Assembly: GCF_001484765.1 (NCBI RefSeq)
Contig: NZ_KQ947379.1
Coordinates: forward strand, 243,939 to 307,938
Direction of reading: 5' to 3'
Source: Entomohabitans teleogrylli
Lineage (GTDB): Bacteria > Pseudomonadota > Gammaproteobacteria > Enterobacterales > Enterobacteriaceae
Length of the DNA stretch: 64,000 bases
Positions 34,335-42,933 of this stretch are shown here, piece by piece. Each line of letters begins with the position of its first letter. Position 1 is the stretch's first letter. The position numbers and the translations under genes are program-made. The notes below the pieces were generated by a model. It searched no databases, was not told where the DNA came from, and saw only the letters and a program-made list of their open reading frames with translations.

Positions 34335-34895
34335 TCAGTTAAACGCCCCCTGCAGGTAGTTTTTCGCCATATCGATAAGGGTTTCCCCTTCCGCGTTTGA
34401 CACACCCAGCCACTTTCTGGCGGGGATCGTGATTTTGTAGGCCGGAATAGTGTGCCACTGTGAGTAGTTTGATTTCGACTTACGGACGAACTGACTGGCA
34501 ACCTTGCCGTTTTTCTTTTGCCGGTAATACGCCTGCTGACTGCGGGCGGCGATTTCGATGGTACCACCAAGCTGGTGAATGGCACCATAGACCCGGTTCG
34601 TACCGAACAGCAGTTCATCAGCATTCACCTGCCAGCGCAGGGTGTTACGCAGATAACCGTCGCGGGTCAGGATTTTGTCCCTGTTTTTTCGCTTACGCTT
34701 CTGGTACCGGGCCGATAGCTCCTGCCACGGTACTCCCTCCGGCGATGTCTGTTCCGTGAAACGTTGCTGGTGAAACTCCAGCAGGCGCTCTCCCATTGAA
34801 CGCAGCAGCGGTGCCGGGCGCATCATTTCGGTCCGGGCATCCCACAGTCGGCTCAGCGCATCCTGAGCATCAAACGTCAGCGTCACACCCGACAT
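34335..34895 (-). CDS. Phage virion morphogenesis protein (Mu gpG-like)
   Basis: 186 aa. LLRSMGERLLEFHQQRFTEQTSPEGVPWQELSARYQ and FGTNRVYGAIHQLGG are the hallmarks of the gpG / tail-completion (phage virion morphogenesis) family. It contains a Lys/Arg-rich middle. The start at 34895 has GGGAGGACTGACG before it; the longer frame to 34916 overlaps gpF. Confidence 0.87.
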   Translation of the reverse strand: MSGVTLTFDAQDALSRLWDARTEMMRPAPLLRSMGERLLEFHQQRFTEQTSPEGVPWQELSARYQKRKRKNRDKILTRDGYLRNTLRWQVNADELLFGTNRVYGAIHQLGGTIEIAARSQQAYYRQKKNGKVASQFVRKSKSNYSQWHTIPAYKITIPARKWLGVSNAEGETLIDMAKNYLQGAFN

Positions 34896-34897
34896 CG

Positions 34898-36115
34898 TCA
34901 GTCCTCCCGCGACCACAGGCTGATACCCTGTCGCAGTGACTGCAGCAGCGTATCATCAGCTGAAATATTCCCGGCCCAGCCATCGCGCCCGGTGGCGAAC
35001 ACCACCGACAGCGGGTCCGTTTCCCCCTCCTGCTGCAGGCGTGCCAGGTAATACCGTCTCACCAGCGACTGCTGTTCTTCCGGTAACCAGACAATCTGCG
35101 CCCATATTTCATCGGGGTGACGGACAGCCTCGGCCAATTGAAGTGCCTGCGCCAGTGTCAGCGGTATCTGGCCATGACCTTCCGGCGATGTGAACATATC
35201 GCTGCCAATGGCGATGCGCTGGCCCGTCGGGTCCCGGAATACTGCATCGCGCTCAGCGGTTGCGCCGAACAGCTGCAGGAAGGCGTGCACCGCATCAGTA
35301 TCGCCTTCAGGCACCGGAGCCTGACGGGGCGCTGGCAACGGTGCCGATGTGGCTGGCGCTTCCTCCACCGGGGTGAACGGTCCGTCGCCGATCGGGTTAC
35401 TGCTCCGGGGCGGTGGCACTTCACTGAAATACCGGCTGCGGCCAGGGGTATGCTCAAACCCCGGGTCAATCCCCTCCGGCACAATAACGGTCCTCGGGCC
35501 ACCCGGACTGCGCTGGCCAATCACGCGGGCAATGAATTTGATGGGGGGCGCAGTATCCGGGCCGTCTTTGCCCATACGCCGCAGGTCATCGTCAGTGCGA
35601 CCAATCACGCTGCATTCACATCCCCAGGCATTAATCGGGAAATGATAAATCCACCACGGGTCATCTGCCCGCAGGATCATCCCGTTCCATCCCAGATGCT
35701 CCTCACGTGGATGTTCAACGGAATCACTGTGGACATATTCCCAGTAAGGGTGAGTATCGCGCATGTCCATCAACTGTCTAAACCGCCCGGCCATATAAGC
35801 GCTGCGCAGGTTCGTTTCGTAAATGGTGCGAGAGCGCCACTCAAAGCCGCCGCTATAACTCCAGCCATAACGTGCAACGATGGCCGCGAAGTCCTTGCGG
35901 AAGGTTTCCAGCGTACCACCGTCAAGACTTTTCTCTACTGCAGTACGCAGGTCTGCCAGCAGGGCATCGCGGTTGGCTCCGGCAACCATAAACTCAGTGT
36001 CATGTGCGGAGCCATAGACGTCTGTCCAGGCATCAGTCTTCGTATTGAACTTGCGACGGAAGAAGGCAATCTGCTCGCTGAACGGTAGCGAGCCATAGCT
36101 GACGTTACCGGCCAT
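34898..36115 (-). CDS. Phage head morphogenesis protein (Mu gpF-like)
   Basis: 405 aa. The SPP1-gp7/Mu-F minor head protein motif is visible as YETNLRSAYMAGRFRQLMD, HPYWEYVHSDSVEHPREEHLGWNGMI and WGCECSVIGRTDDDLRRMG. The C-terminal 120 residues form an extra domain (DVFTSPEGHGQIPLTLAQALQLAE-like), recalling the barnase/colicin-type or polyvalent extension found in some gpF proteins. It is packaged at the portal vertex. Overlaps the portal stop by 11 bases. Confidence 0.87.
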   Translation of the reverse strand: MAGNVSYGSLPFSEQIAFFRRKFNTKTDAWTDVYGSAHDTEFMVAGANRDALLADLRTAVEKSLDGGTLETFRKDFAAIVARYGWSYSGGFEWRSRTIYETNLRSAYMAGRFRQLMDMRDTHPYWEYVHSDSVEHPREEHLGWNGMILRADDPWWIYHFPINAWGCECSVIGRTDDDLRRMGKDGPDTAPPIKFIARVIGQRSPGGPRTVIVPEGIDPGFEHTPGRSRYFSEVPPPRSSNPIGDGPFTPVEEAPATSAPLPAPRQAPVPEGDTDAVHAFLQLFGATAERDAVFRDPTGQRIAIGSDMFTSPEGHGQIPLTLAQALQLAEAVRHPDEIWAQIVWLPEEQQSLVRRYYLARLQQEGETDPLSVVFATGRDGWAGNISADDTLLQSLRQGISLWSRED

Positions 36116-37622
36116 TCATTTCCTCCAGCAGATCGTTACGTCCAGCCAAGGCAGCAGCAGACATCGCTTCGCCCAGAATACGGGCATAGTCATCAAGCGA
36201 CATATCAGGTATCAGCACCGTCAGGCCGTCACGCAACTCGTCGGCGGTCTCAGCAGAGTCAACCAGCACTTTTATCTGATTGATCCATCCGTCCATGACC
36301 GGGCGAAGTTCGGTATTGAGGCGACCAGCCATCAGAGTGGCGGTATCGTTATGGTCCGGGTTATGCTCCGCAAATGACGACGGCGCAGCGGCCCGGGGGG
36401 GAGATGATACCAGCTCAGGCTTCGGCTCCCACTCGCCGCCGTAGGTCTCTTTGACAGTGGCCAACGTCGGACGATAGCCGGTGGTCTCGCTGATTGTTTT
36501 GTCGCGCTCAGCCCGGTCTTTCAGGTCTTCCGCCTCTTCGAAGACGCGGGACACCACCGGCACTGCGGCATCGGGGAAGTTAAACTCGGTAAACCATTTG
36601 CCCGGGCCACGGTTCCATGACTCACAGATAATATCGGCATCGGCCTTGACGATGGAATCCAGCACTTTGTCCTGCAGGGACTCATTACCGCCGATACCTT
36701 TTGCTGCACCACCAGAACTGGATATCTGACCCACCGTCACGCGTCGGATAGCCTCATTCATCGCGTTGTACATTGCCTGGTAGTCAGCCGCACCTGAACG
36801 GGCTGCAGACATCAGTTCGACGCTCATCCCCTCGGGCATAATGACGCCGCTGTCGGTAGAAATGGCACGGGTCAGCGCCAGCAGGTTACGTTTCTGCTCC
36901 TGCGTGGCCCCTTCGGGGTGTTTCCCAGCGACGGTTGGCATCCCGAACTTATCCAGGAAAATCAGCCAGAACTTAATGTCATTACGCTTAAAGAAGGTTG
37001 GCCAGTACAGCCAGTGCGCCAACCCCAGACCGTAGGGTTCATCATCGTGGTCTGCGCCGGTGGAAAATGACCAGAAATACGGCCCCTCGCAGGGCTCACC
37101 TGCCATCATGTTCTGTGGGGTCAGCAGGCGCAGTTCGCCTTGTGGGCTGAAGCGGAAGCGGCGACGGTCACGGACTTTGATGTTATCAATCCACAATAAA
37201 TTATCCCGGACACCATAAATCAGTTCCGAGACGGCGTATCCGTAAAACACACCGAAATGCATCAGGCGGGTAATACGATCGAAACCCAGCGATTCAATCT
37301 GCTGGCGCATGGCGTCTGCTGCCTCAATATCAACCGGACGCTCACCACCTGCCTCGACCTTAATCTCACGGGATATCAGCGCATCCTGCCGCTGGCTGAA
37401 GGCCGACTTAACCTCATCGTCACTCAGTACCTCGCGGTAAATCTTCAGGTCAGGTGCGCCGCGATGCTGCAGAACGCTGTCATCGGATAATGCCAGCGCA
37501 CCAATCCACGGGCGGGTGATATCGCGCCCGTCACCGGTCGAGGCAAACTCGCGCCCCAGTTCAGGACGCGGTGTAGATGAGGGTTTTGATGGCATTTGTC
37601 TTTTTTGTTTTTTGCGACTCAC
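36105..37622 (-). CDS. Portal protein (DUF935, Mu gp29-like)
   Basis: 505 aa. DITRPWIGALALSDDSVLQHRG near the N-terminus, HFGVFYGYAVSELIYGV and YGLGLAHWLYWPTFFKRNDIKFWL are the DUF935 portal blocks. A dodecameric ring for DNA entry and exit is expected. ATG overlaps the terminase stop by 4 bases. Confidence 0.92.
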   Translation of the reverse strand: MSRKKQKRQMPSKPSSTPRPELGREFASTGDGRDITRPWIGALALSDDSVLQHRGAPDLKIYREVLSDDEVKSAFSQRQDALISREIKVEAGGERPVDIEAADAMRQQIESLGFDRITRLMHFGVFYGYAVSELIYGVRDNLLWIDNIKVRDRRRFRFSPQGELRLLTPQNMMAGEPCEGPYFWSFSTGADHDDEPYGLGLAHWLYWPTFFKRNDIKFWLIFLDKFGMPTVAGKHPEGATQEQKRNLLALTRAISTDSGVIMPEGMSVELMSAARSGAADYQAMYNAMNEAIRRVTVGQISSSGGAAKGIGGNESLQDKVLDSIVKADADIICESWNRGPGKWFTEFNFPDAAVPVVSRVFEEAEDLKDRAERDKTISETTGYRPTLATVKETYGGEWEPKPELVSSPPRAAAPSSFAEHNPDHNDTATLMAGRLNTELRPVMDGWINQIKVLVDSAETADELRDGLTVLIPDMSLDDYARILGEAMSAAALAGRNDLLEEMNGR

Positions 37623-39304
37623 AGGAATCCTCCAAAATCATTAATGCCACGCACGGTACCGAACCCGGTTTCAGTGAATTCACCGGCGCTGCTGCTGTCG
37701 CCGAAGCCTGACAGCACGCGGAAAATATCGCGCTCACCGGTGGACTCAAACGCTATCTCTGTGGCCAGATTCAGGGCCGCATAGTTCGCCAGACAACCGG
37801 CAATCGCGGTATCACCGTGGCGGACCAGCTCAGGGTCTTTGAGGTCTTTTTTCTCCAGACTGGCTACCATCGGCACACCGTCGATTTTTTCCACGGCCCG
37901 CAGGTCCTGCGCCGTGTTCTCATCGCGTGGCAGGATGATCATGCTGTCCTCAAACAGGCCGGTGAATTTCGGCATCCAGAAGCCGTACCATTTACGATTC
38001 AGGGTGATTTCGGCAATGCGCGGGCGACCGTAGCGGTCGGCGGTATACTCGGCCAGTACCATACCCGGCCCGGTGGCATCCATCGCGCCGCCCGACTGGC
38101 GGGGGAGATGCTCGATGATCCAGTACAAAATTTGCTGCTGCAGTGCAGACGGCACGTTGTTCAGCTCCAGCAGGAACGGGACATCACGGCACAGGTTCTG
38201 CATGATGGCCATCGGTACGATGGAGGAGAAGTGCCGGTGGCGGGCGAAGTCCATACCAAACACGTGGCGCAGCTCCGGGTTCAGGGTTTCAGCCATCACC
38301 GGACGCAGCTCCCTGTCAATCCAGTCCTTACCCCATGCGGCACGTTCCGCCTCTGTCATATGGATAAAATCATCATCCAGCGCGAGACGGATGACGGGCC
38401 GTTCCTCTGGCATGGCCCGCTCGATCCAGATACCGGGAATACAGATACCGTTACCGTCACGCGGGATGGCATCCAGCTCCTCACGCATCGCCGCTTTACG
38501 CGGGCCATAGGCGTTGCGGATGCGGTTATACCAGTTTTTTTTCCCCTCGACGGTTGCCGCTTCGCCCTTCATCGCGCAGACCCGCTCGTACAGGCCATTC
38601 GTCACTGCATCATCGAAGGTAATACGTAACACGGCGGCATCGTCACCGTAGCGCCCCTCTTCGATATCCTTACAGAACTGGTGGAACGGGTTATTTTTGC
38701 CGTTCTCTGAGCTGATGACCACAATACGCCCGCCCCAGATAAGCAGCGCGGTGGCCGCATCCAGTACCCCCTGAACGTCAGCATGGAATGCGGCTTCGTC
38801 GATAATGACGACGCCCTGAAGACCACGGATGTTGGCTGGGCGGGACGAGAGTGCAGCAACCTGGAACCCGCTGGCGAAGCGGACACGATAGGCCGCAATC
38901 ATCCGGGTATTACCCTGTTCGTCCTGGTCTTCGAAAAGGAACTCTTCAATCGCTGAGACGTCCTGAGCCTGCTGGGCTGCGATGACGCGGGCGAACTTGG
39001 CCACGTAGCCAATGAACTCCAGCCCTTTCTCTTTGGTATCACCGATGTAGTAGACGTTGTCGCCGCCAGCGGCTTTCTGCGCCCCGGCTATCAGGGTCGA
39101 GTTAAGCCCCCAGGCGAAGGTGATACCGGCACGCCGCCCCTTCGGGATAGCCAGAATGGACACATCAAATTTGAGGCATTCCACCTGGTGGGCCATCAAC
39201 ACACCGTCGGCAAACGGGTTGAAGCCGAACGGGATTTCCCGGGCCCGCGCCGGAAGCTCATCCCATTCAACGGTACGGATAGTGGACGCTAAGGGTTTCA
39301 TCAC
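37619..39304 (-). CDS. Terminase large subunit (Mu gp28-like)
   Basis: 561 aa. Walker-A-like IPKGRRAGITFAWGLN near residue 55, Walker B VVIIDEAAFHADVQ near residue 167 with the coupling motif VVISSENGKNNPFHQF, and a C-terminal RNase H-like nuclease beginning HVFGMDFARHRHFSSI. It cuts and packages DNA headful-wise from the replicated transposon. Overlaps the small-terminase stop by 4 bases. Confidence 0.92.
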   Translation of the reverse strand: MMKPLASTIRTVEWDELPARAREIPFGFNPFADGVLMAHQVECLKFDVSILAIPKGRRAGITFAWGLNSTLIAGAQKAAGGDNVYYIGDTKEKGLEFIGYVAKFARVIAAQQAQDVSAIEEFLFEDQDEQGNTRMIAAYRVRFASGFQVAALSSRPANIRGLQGVVIIDEAAFHADVQGVLDAATALLIWGGRIVVISSENGKNNPFHQFCKDIEEGRYGDDAAVLRITFDDAVTNGLYERVCAMKGEAATVEGKKNWYNRIRNAYGPRKAAMREELDAIPRDGNGICIPGIWIERAMPEERPVIRLALDDDFIHMTEAERAAWGKDWIDRELRPVMAETLNPELRHVFGMDFARHRHFSSIVPMAIMQNLCRDVPFLLELNNVPSALQQQILYWIIEHLPRQSGGAMDATGPGMVLAEYTADRYGRPRIAEITLNRKWYGFWMPKFTGLFEDSMIILPRDENTAQDLRAVEKIDGVPMVASLEKKDLKDPELVRHGDTAIAGCLANYAALNLATEIAFESTGERDIFRVLSGFGDSSSAGEFTETGFGTVRGINDFGGFL

Positions 39305-39849
39305 TTGATCCCCAGCACGCGCTCACGCCAGAACTGCACCTGGTCTTCGCTTAACCCCTGCGCTCTGGCCGTCTCTTTCAGATTCTCTTCCTGCTCGTGC
39401 AGCAGCCGCTCACGGGTGGCACGCTCAATCTCGCGGCGCTCATCGAGGCTGGCCTTACGCGACTGCAGGACGTCTTTGGCGGCACGGGCAAGATGGCGCA
39501 CCGTGTCGATGTCCGGGTCCTCGGCCTGCTGAGCGGTAAAGGCAGCATGGGTGGTGAGCGTGGTGACGGCCTGAACCATCAGGGCACCGGCGCGTTCGTC
39601 CGGATTCTCTCCCAGCTCACTGACCAGCAGGCGGGCCATCTGGTCCTGCTCGCGCATGCGACTGACCATTTCGCCAAACGTCTGCTTATAACGACCCAGC
39701 GCACTGCGGCTGGGTGCGTCCTCGCCCGGGAAGTGTTCGTGGATATCGGCCAGCAGCTCATCCAGTGTCATACGGTCTTCCCGCAGACGGCGCTCGATAT
39801 GGGCGCGGACGTCAGGCTCCAGACGGTGAATCGTGGACTTTCTTCCCAT
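39301..39849 (-). CDS. DUF3486 protein (Mu gp27-like, small terminase)
   Basis: 182 aa. MGRKSTIHRLEPDVRAHIERRLREDRMTLDELLADI is the DUF3486 signature, a helical DNA-binding N-terminus. In Mu-like phages this gene precedes the large terminase and is taken as the small subunit. Confidence 0.9.
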   Translation of the reverse strand: MGRKSTIHRLEPDVRAHIERRLREDRMTLDELLADIHEHFPGEDAPSRSALGRYKQTFGEMVSRMREQDQMARLLVSELGENPDERAGALMVQAVTTLTTHAAFTAQQAEDPDIDTVRHLARAAKDVLQSRKASLDERREIERATRERLLHEQEENLKETARAQGLSEDQVQFWRERVLGIK

Positions 39850-39850
39850 A

Positions 39851-40147
39851 TCAGCCTCCCGCGCCGGGACGCTTCACACCAGGCACAATCGCCCGACCCG
39901 CAGCCACATCAGCGCCGCGTTCGGTCAGGCGGGCAACCAGCACCGTCCCGATATCTTCAACCGTCACCAGACCCTGCTCTTCAAGCCAGCGCAGCTCAGA
40001 TTTAATCTGGTCGCGGCTGGGAGCGTGGCCATAGCGGGTCAGCGCCTGGTAAATGACGGAACTGTTGGAGCTGTAACTCGGCATCTCGGACAAAAAACGC
40101 AGCATAACGAGGCGCTGGTCCTCACGCAAAAAACTGGCAAAGTTCAT
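39851..40147 (-). CDS. VpaChn25_0724-type phage protein (Mu gp26 position)
   Basis: 98 aa with a winged-helix look: LREDQRLVMLRFLSEMP, then SRDQIKSELRWLEEQGLVTVED and VLVARLTERGADVA. It is commonly found before gp27 in Mu-like phages. It is probably a small DNA-binding protein; the role is not known. Confidence 0.8.
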   Translation of the reverse strand: MNFASFLREDQRLVMLRFLSEMPSYSSNSSVIYQALTRYGHAPSRDQIKSELRWLEEQGLVTVEDIGTVLVARLTERGADVAAGRAIVPGVKRPGAGG

Positions 40148-40157
40148 GGGTCCTCCG

Positions 40158-40460
40158 TTATTTCTTCTGCAGCAGATAGGCTTCGATATTCTCAGTACGA
40201 CGATAGGTGGCCGCTATCTGCTCCTGCATCCCGTGCATCTGGGCTTCAGTACGGCTCAGTTTTGCGATGAGTTCGGTGATTTGCGACTGCGTTGGTACCG
40301 ATTTAATCTGTGCCTCAACGGTGGTGATGCGGGTGCGCAGCTCCAGCAATTCCTTCTGACTGGCTGACTGGCGACCAATCAGCCAGGTATAGACACCAAC
40401 CACCGCCATCACTGCCCATTGCAAAAATGCCCAGTCGAATCTCAGTTCATTTATTCCCAC
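40158..40460 (-). CDS. DUF2730 protein (Mu gp25-like)
   Basis: 100 aa. A single hydrophobic helix (FLQWAVMAVVGVYTWLIG) is followed by a coiled coil (LLELRTRITTVEAQIK...). The start is a GTG at 40460 directly after AGGAGGGTAACT. The ATG frame that begins at 40526 would add 22 non-conserved residues inside the Rz1 gene. Confidence 0.82.
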   Translation of the reverse strand: MGINELRFDWAFLQWAVMAVVGVYTWLIGRQSASQKELLELRTRITTVEAQIKSVPTQSQITELIAKLSRTEAQMHGMQEQIAATYRRTENIEAYLLQKK

Positions 40461-40755
40461 AGTTACCCTCCTGGGCACACTTGATGACTTCAACCAGCTG
40501 ACCGGCGCACAGGCCGTACTGGTCATATAACTGCTTCTGAGCCACCGCGAGATCGTCCATACCGCTACTTGCCGGAAACACCGGACGGGGACATGGTACG
40601 GTCATCCTCGCGGGTAAGACCCGAGGAAGCGGCTGTTGCTGCTCTCTCCCGGGCTCCGGCGAGTTCCTGCATGACGTCAGCATCAAACCTGCAACCAGCA
40701 CGACTGGCAGCGTTCTTTTTGAGAGCCTCACGAATGGCCTCCGTGGATTTTTCAT
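40447..40755 (-). CDS. Rz1-type outer-membrane spanin lipoprotein
   Basis: 102 aa beginning inside the Rz gene in another frame. The signal peptide with lipobox LTSC puts the lipidated Cys at residue 29, followed by a Pro-rich mature part (NSPEPGREQQQPLPRVLPAR). It binds Rz across the periplasm to fuse inner and outer membranes at lysis. The overlap with Rz is the usual embedded arrangement. Confidence 0.82.
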   Translation of the reverse strand: MKNPRRPFVRLSKRTLPVVLVAGLMLTSCRNSPEPGREQQQPLPRVLPARMTVPCPRPVFPASSGMDDLAVAQKQLYDQYGLCAGQLVEVIKCAQEGNCGNK

Positions 40756-41014
40756 CCGCCTGCTGGCGGGCGTTAATTTGTTGTGCCAGTAAGGTGCTGG
40801 CCTGATTTGCCTGCGCAGTCAGTTGCCTGGCCCCGTCGATAAACTGATTCAGGGAGTCGGCGGCCTGCTGAGTCTTCTGATTTGCAACCTCAAGTCGCAC
40901 ATCCGCTTCCCCGCGCTCGTATCCCTGATGCCAGATAAACCAGACCGACCCCAGCATCAGCGCTCCCCACAACAGATAACGGGCGATCACTTTCACCCAC
41001 TCAGTCGACGTCAT
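40565..41014 (-). CDS. Rz-type inner-membrane spanin
   Basis: 149 aa with one N-terminal membrane anchor (IARYLLWGALMLGSVWFIW) and a long periplasmic coiled coil (NQKTQQAADSLNQFIDGARQL...). It lies directly after the lysozyme gene, overlapping it by 14 bases, and carries Rz1 within it. Confidence 0.84.
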   Translation of the reverse strand: MTSTEWVKVIARYLLWGALMLGSVWFIWHQGYERGEADVRLEVANQKTQQAADSLNQFIDGARQLTAQANQASTLLAQQINARQQADEKSTEAIREALKKNAASRAGCRFDADVMQELAGARERAATAASSGLTREDDRTMSPSGVSGK

Positions 41015-41633
41015 GGCATTCTCCCGGTCCCCAGCCCGCCGCCAGATAGCGCGGTTGCCAGGTGTAGATGATTTTCAGGGGATAGCCCCGGTTCTCGCGA
41101 AAGTTGGCAGCGCTCCGGCCCGCATTCACCTTTTCGACCTGGTTCCAGTAACGACTGGCATCCAGCCCAATACTGGTGGCCAGCTTCCGGTCTCTCTGGA
41201 CCCAGCCCAGACCACCGTTATAGGCCGACAGCGCAAAAGCCATGCGGTCACAGTCGCTGGCGGTACCCGGGAGTCGCTGCCAGTGCCACCGGTTGTACTG
41301 CACCAGCGCCCGCATGGCCCACGACGGGTTGTAAGGCTGACGGTCTTTCAGCTGCTCAGGGTAAATACCGGCAATCCAGCTGGCGGTGGCAGGCATAAAC
41401 TGAGCCAGCCCCTGCGCTCCGACCGGAGAACGGGCGCGGGCGTTCCACTGTGATTCCTGATGGATTTGGGCGGCGAAGGTGGATACAGGGGCATTAAGCC
41501 CCCAGATAGCGCGGGCATTACGCGTCAGCTCGCGCTGGTATTGCCGGGCCTCAACCGGAATGCTGGCCGCAAAGACCGGGTGACAACCACTCAGCAGGCA
41601 AAGCAGGATGAGGGACAGCGCGAGTCGGATCAT
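41001..41633 (-). CDS. Lytic transglycosylase endolysin (SLT domain) with export signal
   Basis: 210 aa. The catalytic Glu lies in FAAQIHQESQWNARARSPVGAQGLAQFMP (about residue 58), the Slt-type motif, with a later ALSAYNGGLGWVQRD block. The N-terminus is a hydrophobic signal with a lipobox-like LLSGCHP (Cys17). The enzyme is therefore exported by Sec, possibly as a lipoprotein or signal-anchor enzyme, and would rely on a pinholin-type trigger. It cleaves peptidoglycan glycan strands at lysis. Confidence 0.86.
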   Translation of the reverse strand: MIRLALSLILLCLLSGCHPVFAASIPVEARQYQRELTRNARAIWGLNAPVSTFAAQIHQESQWNARARSPVGAQGLAQFMPATASWIAGIYPEQLKDRQPYNPSWAMRALVQYNRWHWQRLPGTASDCDRMAFALSAYNGGLGWVQRDRKLATSIGLDASRYWNQVEKVNAGRSAANFRENRGYPLKIIYTWQPRYLAAGWGPGECHDVD

Positions 41634-41635
41634 CG

Positions 41636-42016
41636 TCAGAGCCCCATTGTCACGCCGAGGCAGATCGCCGCGACAATTAGCGCCCGGCGAATCAGTACCA
41701 CAGCGAAAATCAGCTCATAGCCTTTTGCGACGGGATATTCAGGTCCACTGAAATACTCAACACCACTGAACTTGCTAACTTGCCTGGTGTTTTGCTTTTT
41801 CCAGTCGTTAGCCAGGTACCCACCCGGGCTGGCATATGGGAACAGAGCCCGATCAAGGTGGTAGCCGAGAATGGCAGCGATGGAAACCAGAGACAGTTTG
41901 TACAGCGTGACGCCGAGCTGTTCGGGCGAAATGAGGGCGATAGCGGCCAGCAGCGCAACGGCAAGGATGATCCAGTTGCGCAGCCGCTGGTGACGGACCT
42001 TGTGAAGTAACGACAT
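41636..42016 (-). CDS. Holin-like membrane protein
   Basis: 126 aa. Two N-terminal hydrophobic helices (WIILAVALLAAIALIS and LYKLSLVSIAAILGYHL) and one C-terminal (VVLIRRALIVAAICLGVTMGL) are followed directly by the lysozyme gene. Size, topology and place fit the putative holins of B3-like transposable phages. It begins the late operon. Confidence 0.75.
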   Translation of the reverse strand: MSLLHKVRHQRLRNWIILAVALLAAIALISPEQLGVTLYKLSLVSIAAILGYHLDRALFPYASPGGYLANDWKKQNTRQVSKFSGVEYFSGPEYPVAKGYELIFAVVLIRRALIVAAICLGVTMGL

Positions 42017-42111
42017 GAGGTGACTCCTGAAGATGAATGTGCCCGTGGGCTAAATAGATCAGGAGATAGTGTGTGTCAGAATGGGGTGCAGAGTAATTTG
42101 CCCCCGGGCAG

Positions 42112-42136
42112 AAAAAAGCCCGACAGATATCGGGCT
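42112..42136 (-). terminator. Rho-independent terminator after the SLATT-like gene
   Basis: On the minus strand AGCCCGA-TATCTG-TCGGGCT is followed by TTTTT. It lies 10 bases after the stop of the 186-aa gene and separates that accessory unit from the late lysis-head-tail operon. Confidence 0.88.
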
Positions 42137-42145
42137 TCCTGAAGG

Positions 42146-42706
42146 TTAATTCTGTTGTTGAGGTGTATTACCTATTTTCTCCAGTTGATCGCTGTGAACG
42201 TCAATAAAAGGAGCCATCTTACGCTGGAACCAGCCGATGTTAACCATTTCTGATTTCGGATAGTTCATTGCACGAAGCTGCTCGTTATAACACAACGCAT
42301 CCAACACGCGGAGAACCGGTGGCTCATCCATTTCGATGGTCAGGCGCTTATCTGTGAATTCAGCAATGTTTTCCTCCGAGGGTTCGGTTTTCATCATCGC
42401 CTTCTCGATCTCTACAAATTGACGTGCCAGATCGAAGTGAAGTCGAGCCCTCTGAGAAGACCCCAACACCAGATTAATAGCTGATAGACCAGTCACCAAC
42501 CCAAGGGCAACAAGTGCCACGGTTTTCCACGATTGTTCGAGTACCCCGTAAATGGCTGTTGAACCCAGCATCACGGATAACATATTGCTGACTTGATCTA
42601 ACCTGTCGTAAAACGCCCGACGACGGTTGTGATATCTTACAGAACGACGGATATCAAACAGCAAGTGATGCCATTTTTTGGTGATGTTATCTTGTGCTTC
42701 CTCCAT
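42146..42706 (-). CDS. SLATT-like two-helix membrane protein (accessory)
   Basis: 186 aa. An N-terminal helix with many aromatic and basic residues (KWHHLLFDIRRSVRYHNRRRAFYDRLDQ) precedes two adjacent membrane helices (VSNMLSVMLGSTAIYGVL and TVALVALGLVTGLSAINLVLG). A cytosolic helical part follows (RARLHFDLARQFVEIEKAMM...). This is the layout of SLATT-family proteins, pore-like effectors found with nucleotide-sensing defence systems. No nucleotidyltransferase or SLOG partner lies next to it. It ends at its own terminator and is AT-richer than the late genes, so it behaves as a lysogeny-expressed cargo unit. The family call is from pattern only. Confidence 0.55.
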   Translation of the reverse strand: MEEAQDNITKKWHHLLFDIRRSVRYHNRRRAFYDRLDQVSNMLSVMLGSTAIYGVLEQSWKTVALVALGLVTGLSAINLVLGSSQRARLHFDLARQFVEIEKAMMKTEPSEENIAEFTDKRLTIEMDEPPVLRVLDALCYNEQLRAMNYPKSEMVNIGWFQRKMAPFIDVHSDQLEKIGNTPQQQN

Positions 42707-42881
42707 TTTTATCCCCTTTTGTTGGAAGTGGGTCCGGTGGAGCGAATGTGTTCGATATTACAATACCATCACGGATATCGCCAAAGTCAGTTTGTCGCTT
42801 GTCCTTATGGCTTTCTGTTATTGGGCCGGAGGGTCTTTGAGGCCTGCCATTAGATGGTTTTTGTTTTGATTTATCATTCAT
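42687..42881 (-). CDS. Small basic protein upstream of the SLATT-like gene
   Basis: 64 aa, rich in Lys, Pro, Asp and Gly (MNDKSKQKPSNGRPQRPSGP...), apparently unstructured. The ATG at 42881 has AGGGGAATTTAAA before it; the open frame extends to 42989. It overlaps the start of the SLATT-like gene by 20 bases, so the two are translationally coupled. No family is recognised. Confidence 0.6.
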   Translation of the reverse strand: MNDKSKQKPSNGRPQRPSGPITESHKDKRQTDFGDIRDGIVISNTFAPPDPLPTKGDKNGGSTR

Positions 42882-42933
42882 TTTAAATTCCCCTATCAGG
42901 TATTGTTTGTCACTCCGAGCTGATAACACGCCT

